Made by a program: the position numbers and the translations under genes. Below are positions 59,580 to 64,000 of a stretch of 64,000 bases of DNA, piece after piece; within the stretch, counting starts at the first letter, position 1, and each line of letters opens with the position of its first letter. Below the pieces are notes generated by a model that was not told the DNA's origin, ran no database searches, and saw only the letters and a list, made by a program, of their open reading frames with translations. Origin of the DNA: Sandaracinobacteroides sayramensis (GTDB lineage: Bacteria; Pseudomonadota; Alphaproteobacteria; Sphingomonadales; Sphingomonadaceae); the NCBI RefSeq assembly GCF_022014495.1, contig NZ_JAKLSQ010000003.1, positions 183,257 to 247,256 of the forward strand, read 5' to 3'.

Positions 59580-62001
59580 ACACCACCAGCAGGGTCGAAC
59601 CTTCATGCAGCAGCACCGCCGGGCCGATTCCAAGGCCCATGATCGTGGCCGGCACCAGCAGCGCCACCACGCCCAGGCTGACGAACAGATTCTGCCGGAT
59701 GATCCCCCGCGTGTGGCGGCTGAGGCCGACGGCGAACGGCAGATGCGACAGATCGTCGGCCATCAGCGCCACGTCCGCCGTTTCCAGCGCCACGTCCGAC
59801 CCTGCCGCGCCCATGGCGATGCCGACGGTTGCGTTGGCCATAGCCGGCGCGTCGTTGACGCCGTCGCCCACCATCGCCACTGCGCTTTCGGCCTTGAGCC
59901 GCCGGATCGCCTCTACCTTGTCCTCGGGCATGAGGTCGCCCCAGGCCTCGTCCAGCCCCACTTCCTTCGCGACGCTTTCCGCCACCTTCTGATGATCGCC
60001 GGAGATCATGATCATCCGCCGGATGCCGAGCCCGCGCAGCTTTTTCAGGGTGGCGGCCGCTTCCGGGCGGGGCGTGTCCATAAGGCCGATGGCTCCCAGG
60101 TCGCGACCGCCCTTTCGCACCACCATGCTGGTCTGACCGGCTTCGCGCAGGCCGGCAATGGCTTCCTCCATGGCCGGCGAAAGCGGCTCGAAACCATTTT
60201 CGCCGAACATCTCGGCCTTGCCGATCAGCACCTGCTCGCCGTCCACCATGGCGGACACGCCCTGCCCCGTGTGACTGCGAAGCGCGGTCGCCATCGGAAC
60301 CGTTTCGCCCTCCAGCCGGCTTCTGCCGTCGCTGGCGATGGCGCGCGCCAGCGGATGATCGCTCAACTCTTCCACGGCAACGGCCACCGCCATCAACTCG
60401 CCCGCCGTCACACCGAGTGCCGGCACGACGCTGCGGATATGCGGCTCTCCAACCGTCAGCGTGCCGGTCTTGTCGAAGGCGATGGCCTCCAGCGAGCCGA
60501 GCAGTTCCAGCGGTGCCCCGCCCTTCACCAGTACCCCGCCCCGCGCCGCGCGCGCCACGCCGGAAAGCACGGCGCTCGGCGTGGCGATGGCCAGAGCGCA
60601 GGGGCTGGCCGCCACCAGCACCGCCATGGAGCGGTAGAAGCTGTCGCGGAAAGGCTCGTCCACCACCACCCAGGCGAACAGCAGCAGCACGGCAAGGCCC
60701 AGCACCAGCGGCACGAAGATCCGCTCGAACCGGTCGGTGAAGCGCTGCGTCGGCGAGCGGCGGGTTTCCGCTTCGCTCACCAGCCGCACCACCTTCGCCA
60801 GCGTCGATTCCCCGGCGCGGCGGGTCACTTCGATCTCGATGGCGCCGGCGCCGTTGATGGTGCCGGCGAACACCCGCGAGGCCGCATCCAGCAGATCGGG
60901 CCTGGCGCGCGCGGCTTCCGCATCGGCCACCGGCCGCTTGTCCACCGGGATGCTCTCGCCCGTCACCGGCGCCTGGTCGATGCTGCTCTGGCCGGCGACC
61001 ACGAAACCGTCGGCCGCCAGCCGCTCGCCGGGGCGGACTACGACGATGTCGCCCACTTCCAGTTCGCCGACCGGCAGCTCCACCAGGGCGCCATCCCGCC
61101 TGACGCTCGCCACATCGGGGGCCAGTTCCGCCAGCGCCTCGATCGCCGCCCGCGCCTTCCCCATGGCGTAATGTTCCAGCGCATGGCCGAGGCTGAACAG
61201 GAACAGCAGCAGCGCCCCTTCCGCCCAGGCCCCCAGCGCCGCGGCGCCGGCAGCGGCCACCAGCATCAGCGTGTCGATCTCGAACCGCTTCAGCCGGATA
61301 TTGTCGATCGCCTCGCGCAGCGTGAAAAAGCCGCCGAAGACATAGGCCAGCATGTAAAGCGCAACCGGCAGCCAGCTTGGCGCACCAGCAACCAGCTTCT
61401 CAATGGCGAAGCCGGTCACCAGCAGGCCGCCGCAGAGCAGCGCGAAGACCAGTTCGCTGTTCGCGCCGAACAGGCCGCCATGGTCGTGCGAATGGCCATG
61501 CTCGCCCGGCCCATGGTCGTGGCCGGCGTGCTCGTCGGGCGCCGGCTGTGCCAGAGGCTGCACATTGCGGACATCCAGCTTCGCCAGTTCCGCCCGAACC
61601 GCCGCTTCGGAGGTTTTCGCCCGATCATATTCCAGGCTGAGCACCCCGGCCCCGTTCGCATTGGCTTCCAGCACGCCCGGCAAGGCGCGCAGCCGATCGG
61701 CGATGGTGCGCGCCCGGCGGGGATGCAGCGCCCCTTGCATCTGCCACAGCAGATGGCCGACCCGCTGGGTGATTTCCGCCCCCGCCGATTCCGCCAGTTC
61801 GCGGATGCGCCAAAGCGGGATCAGATTGGGGTCGTAATGGATGCACAGCGTCGTCGCCCCCGTTTCCATAGGGGCGACATGGGCATCCTCGACACCTACA
61901 TGGCCCTTCAATTCGGCGATGAGACGGCCGACGCAACTGTCCCCGGCGTCCTGCACGTCCGGCAGGATCACCGGGATGTCGATTTTCAGCCGATCCGTCA
62001 T
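59539..62001 (-). CDS. P1B-4-type heavy-metal ATPase
   Basis: 820 residues. The phosphorylation site is DKTGTLT. The metal-site motif in the sixth membrane segment is SPC (ASPCALAIATP) rather than CPC, and HEGSTLLVV lies in the last segment; SPC plus HEGST marks the P1B-4 group (Co/Ni/Fe/Zn export). The N-terminus has two ferredoxin-like HMA-type stretches without CxxC, then a histidine-rich linker (HAGHDHGPGEHGHSHDHGG). Coupled to czcA by a 4-bp overlap. Confidence 0.85.
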   Translation of the reverse strand: MTDRLKIDIPVILPDVQDAGDSCVGRLIAELKGHVGVEDAHVAPMETGATTLCIHYDPNLIPLWRIRELAESAGAEITQRVGHLLWQMQGALHPRRARTIADRLRALPGVLEANANGAGVLSLEYDRAKTSEAAVRAELAKLDVRNVQPLAQPAPDEHAGHDHGPGEHGHSHDHGGLFGANSELVFALLCGGLLVTGFAIEKLVAGAPSWLPVALYMLAYVFGGFFTLREAIDNIRLKRFEIDTLMLVAAAGAAALGAWAEGALLLFLFSLGHALEHYAMGKARAAIEALAELAPDVASVRRDGALVELPVGELEVGDIVVVRPGERLAADGFVVAGQSSIDQAPVTGESIPVDKRPVADAEAARARPDLLDAASRVFAGTINGAGAIEIEVTRRAGESTLAKVVRLVSEAETRRSPTQRFTDRFERIFVPLVLGLAVLLLFAWVVVDEPFRDSFYRSMAVLVAASPCALAIATPSAVLSGVARAARGGVLVKGGAPLELLGSLEAIAFDKTGTLTVGEPHIRSVVPALGVTAGELMAVAVAVEELSDHPLARAIASDGRSRLEGETVPMATALRSHTGQGVSAMVDGEQVLIGKAEMFGENGFEPLSPAMEEAIAGLREAGQTSMVVRKGGRDLGAIGLMDTPRPEAAATLKKLRGLGIRRMIMISGDHQKVAESVAKEVGLDEAWGDLMPEDKVEAIRRLKAESAVAMVGDGVNDAPAMANATVGIAMGAAGSDVALETADVALMADDLSHLPFAVGLSRHTRGIIRQNLFVSLGVVALLVPATIMGLGIGPAVLLHEGSTLLVVFNALRLLAYRKEV

Positions 62002-64000
62002 GCTGCGGACTCCTTTTCGCGCTGTCCGAAACGGGCGTAGAGCGCCGGCAGCACGAACAGGGTCAGCGCCGTCGCCGAAATCAGGCCGCCGATCACCACC
62101 GTCGCCAGCGGCCGCTGCACCTCCGCCCCGGCGCTGGTGGCCAGCGCCATGGGCACGAAGCCCAGGCTGGCCACCAACGCCGTCATGATCACCGGCCGCA
62201 GGCGCAGGCGGGCGCCTTCGAACGCCGCCCTTTCCCGCCGCATGCCGTTCGCCATCAACTGCTGGATCGAAGTGACCATCACCAGTCCGTTCAACACAGC
62301 AATGCCCGACAAGGCAATGAAGCCGACGGCCGCCGATATGGAAAAGGGCATGCCGCGCAGCGCCAGCGCCGCCACGCCCCCCACCAGCGCCAGAGGCACG
62401 CCGGTGAAAACGATGACGGAATCGCGGACGCTGCCGAGTGCGGCATAGAGCAGCAGGAGGATGAGGGCGAGGCAGGCCGGGACCACCAGCGTCAGCCGCT
62501 TGCTGGCCGATTGCAGATTCTCATACTGCCCGCCCCAGTCCAGATATTGCCCGGCCGGCAGCCGCACCTCCTCGGCGATTCGCGCCCGCGCGTCGCCGAC
62601 CACCCCGGCCACATCCCGGCCGCGCACATTGGCCTGCACGACGATGCGGCGCTTGCCATTCTCGCGGCTGATCTGGTTAGGCCCCTCCGTCACCGCGATG
62701 TCCGCGACGCTTTCCAGCGGCACGAACCCCCCGCCGGGCAGCGGCACGGGCACCTGCCGCAAACGTTGGAGATCGGCACGGGCCTCGTCGCTCAGGCGGA
62801 TCGTCACCGCGAAGCGGCGATCCCCCTCGAAGATAAGCCCCGCGTCCCGGCCGCCGACGGCCGCCGCGACCACCGCCTGCACATCGGCCACGGTCACCCC
62901 CAGCCGCGCCATCCGGTCGCGCTTCGGCCGGATATCCAGCATGGGCAGGCCCTCGGTCTGCTCCACCCGCACGTCCACCGCGCCTTCGGTTTCCCGCAGG
63001 ATGGCGGCGATTCTGTTGGCGGTCGCGTTCATGGCGTCGGCGTCGTCGCCGAACACCTTCACCGCCACATCGCCGCGCACGCCGGCGATCAGTTCGTTGA
63101 AACGCATCTGGATCGGCTGGCTGATCTCATAGGCGCCGCCCGGAATATCCTCCAGCTTCGCTTCCACCTTCGCCACCAGTTCCGCCTTGCTGAGGCCCCG
63201 GTCGGGCCATTCCTTCCGCGGCTTCATCACGATGAAGGTGTCCGAGATGTTAGGCGGCATCGGGTCGGAGGCCAGTTCCGCCGTTCCGGTCTTGGAAAAG
63301 ACGAACTTCACTTCCGGCACGGTGGCGATCGCCCGCTCCACCCGATTCTGCATCGCCTGCGACTGGTCGACGGACGTGCCCGGTATCCGCAGCACCTGCA
63401 CCGTCATGTCGCCCTCGTCCAGTTGCGGCAGGAACTCCTGCCCCAATGTCAGGAAAAGCGCACAGGCGCCGATGAAGGCGCCAAAGCCGACGCCCGCCGT
63501 CAGCGTCGGCCGCTGCATCGCCTTCTCCAGATTGGGCTCGTAGCGGGCGGAAAGCCAGCGCATGATCCGCCCCTCCTTCTCGTCCACCGGCTTCGACAGC
63601 CAGATCGCCAGCATGGCCGGCACGAAGGTAAGCGACAGGATGAAGGCGGCCACGAGGGCAATGATCACGGTCAGGGCCATGGGCGTGAAGGTCTTGCCTT
63701 CCACCCCCGTCAGCATCAGCAGCGGCACATAGACGAGGATGATGATCGCCTGCCCGAAGACGGATGGGCGGATCATCTCCCGCGCGGCCGAGGCGATCAC
63801 CGGCAGCCGCTCGTCCAGCGTCAGCAACCGCCCGAGCTTGTGCTGCCGCTCCGACATGCGCCGCAGCGCATTCTCGACGATGATGACGGCGCCATCGACG
63901 ATCAGTCCGAAGTCCAGCGCGCCAAGGCTCATCAGGTTCGCCGAAACCCCGGCCTTCAGCATGCCGAAGCTCGTCATCAGCATGGTGATGGGGATCACCA
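61998..64000 (-). CDS. czcA: CzcA-type RND metal efflux pump (5' truncated by window)
   Basis: The C-terminal part (about 667 residues) of a heavy-metal RND inner-membrane pump; the start lies beyond the window. Visible are the proton-relay segment LGALDFGLIVDGAVIIVEN, the following membrane bundle (TFTPMALTVIIALVAAFILSL), the large periplasmic loop, and the last helices (ALRGMPFSISAAVGFIALSGIAVLNGLV). It works with CzcB/CzcC-type partners, presumably upstream. The pair with the P1B-4 ATPase forms a divalent-metal efflux set. Confidence 0.9.
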   Translation of the reverse strand, partial: VIPITMLMTSFGMLKAGVSANLMSLGALDFGLIVDGAVIIVENALRRMSERQHKLGRLLTLDERLPVIASAAREMIRPSVFGQAIIILVYVPLLMLTGVEGKTFTPMALTVIIALVAAFILSLTFVPAMLAIWLSKPVDEKEGRIMRWLSARYEPNLEKAMQRPTLTAGVGFGAFIGACALFLTLGQEFLPQLDEGDMTVQVLRIPGTSVDQSQAMQNRVERAIATVPEVKFVFSKTGTAELASDPMPPNISDTFIVMKPRKEWPDRGLSKAELVAKVEAKLEDIPGGAYEISQPIQMRFNELIAGVRGDVAVKVFGDDADAMNATANRIAAILRETEGAVDVRVEQTEGLPMLDIRPKRDRMARLGVTVADVQAVVAAAVGGRDAGLIFEGDRRFAVTIRLSDEARADLQRLRQVPVPLPGGGFVPLESVADIAVTEGPNQISRENGKRRIVVQANVRGRDVAGVVGDARARIAEEVRLPAGQYLDWGGQYENLQSASKRLTLVVPACLALILLLLYAALGSVRDSVIVFTGVPLALVGGVAALALRGMPFSISAAVGFIALSGIAVLNGLVMVTSIQQLMANGMRRERAAFEGARLRLRPVIMTALVASLGFVPMALATSAGAEVQRPLATVVIGGLISATALTLFVLPALYARFGQREKESAA

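Noticed and set aside
59605..62040. 811-codon open frame on the plus strand
   Set aside because: It runs antisense to the whole P1B-4 ATPase gene, and its translation is low-complexity Arg/His/Gly/Gln. High-GC third positions create such shadows.

Overview
This window looks like the chromosome of a GC-rich alphaproteobacterium, most likely a sphingomonad (Sphingomonadaceae). The reasons are the order fur-plsC-miaB-phoH-ybeY-corC next to mucR and tsaB-rimI, a MucR-type zinc-finger regulator, a Fur without the usual CxxC, and six TonB-dependent outer-membrane receptors in 64 kb. I ran no searches; family calls come from motifs I can read in the translations.

Layout. (1) 1-11.6 kb is conserved housekeeping: the 3' part of pspF, then a leftward set of overlapping genes for envelope, RNA and metal homeostasis (corC, ybeY, phoH, miaB, plsC, fur), mucR, and a second leftward set (rimI, tsaB, a malonic-semialdehyde-reductase-like nitroreductase, an Nfu-type Fe-S protein, a universal stress protein, a DUF2333 protein and a DUF4136 lipoprotein). 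A tRNA-Pro(TGG) ends this part. (2) 11.6-27.3 kb is a glycan-utilisation locus: SGLT-type symporter, Tat-exported GH1, BD-FAE-like esterase, GH20, GH3, TetR regulator, Tat-exported TIM-barrel isomerase, SGNH esterase, TonB receptor, two small secreted proteins and a lipase-like hydrolase. Every transcription unit carries a copy of one palindrome, TTRCAAGC-N6-GCTTGYAA, which I infer to be the TetR operator. (3) 27.3-37 kb is flanked by AT-rich DNA and an IS3 remnant. It holds an ECF sigma/FecR pair, a large signalling TonB receptor, a PraB-like small secreted protein and a second outer-membrane barrel. (4) 37-43.3 kb is a complete iron-siderophore-type module: FecI-like sigma, FecR, STN-containing receptor, PepSY membrane protein and a dedicated TonB. 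(5) 43.3-55.3 kb looks like a hydroxyproline/peptide catabolic cluster: APC permease, Ldh-family imine reductase, secreted DUF885 peptidase-like protein, TonB receptor, DapA-family deaminase/lyase, 4-hydroxyproline epimerase, GntR regulator and TauE/SafE permease. A decayed C-terminal fragment of a ketoglutarate-semialdehyde-dehydrogenase-like gene lies inside it, and a GTATAC-containing motif recurs upstream of its transcription units. (6) 55.5-64 kb concerns metals: a DUF2946-like protein, TonB receptor and PepSY protein facing leftward genes for a P1B-4-type metal ATPase and a CzcA-type RND pump, which runs off the window end.

Together the window shows a housekeeping block followed by modular, separately regulated uptake-and-catabolism islands. 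Each is built around one or more TonB-dependent receptors with its own regulator. The most interesting signals are the five-site palindromic regulon of the glycan locus, the ECF/FecR/receptor/PraB-like module, and the partly decayed hydroxyproline cluster.
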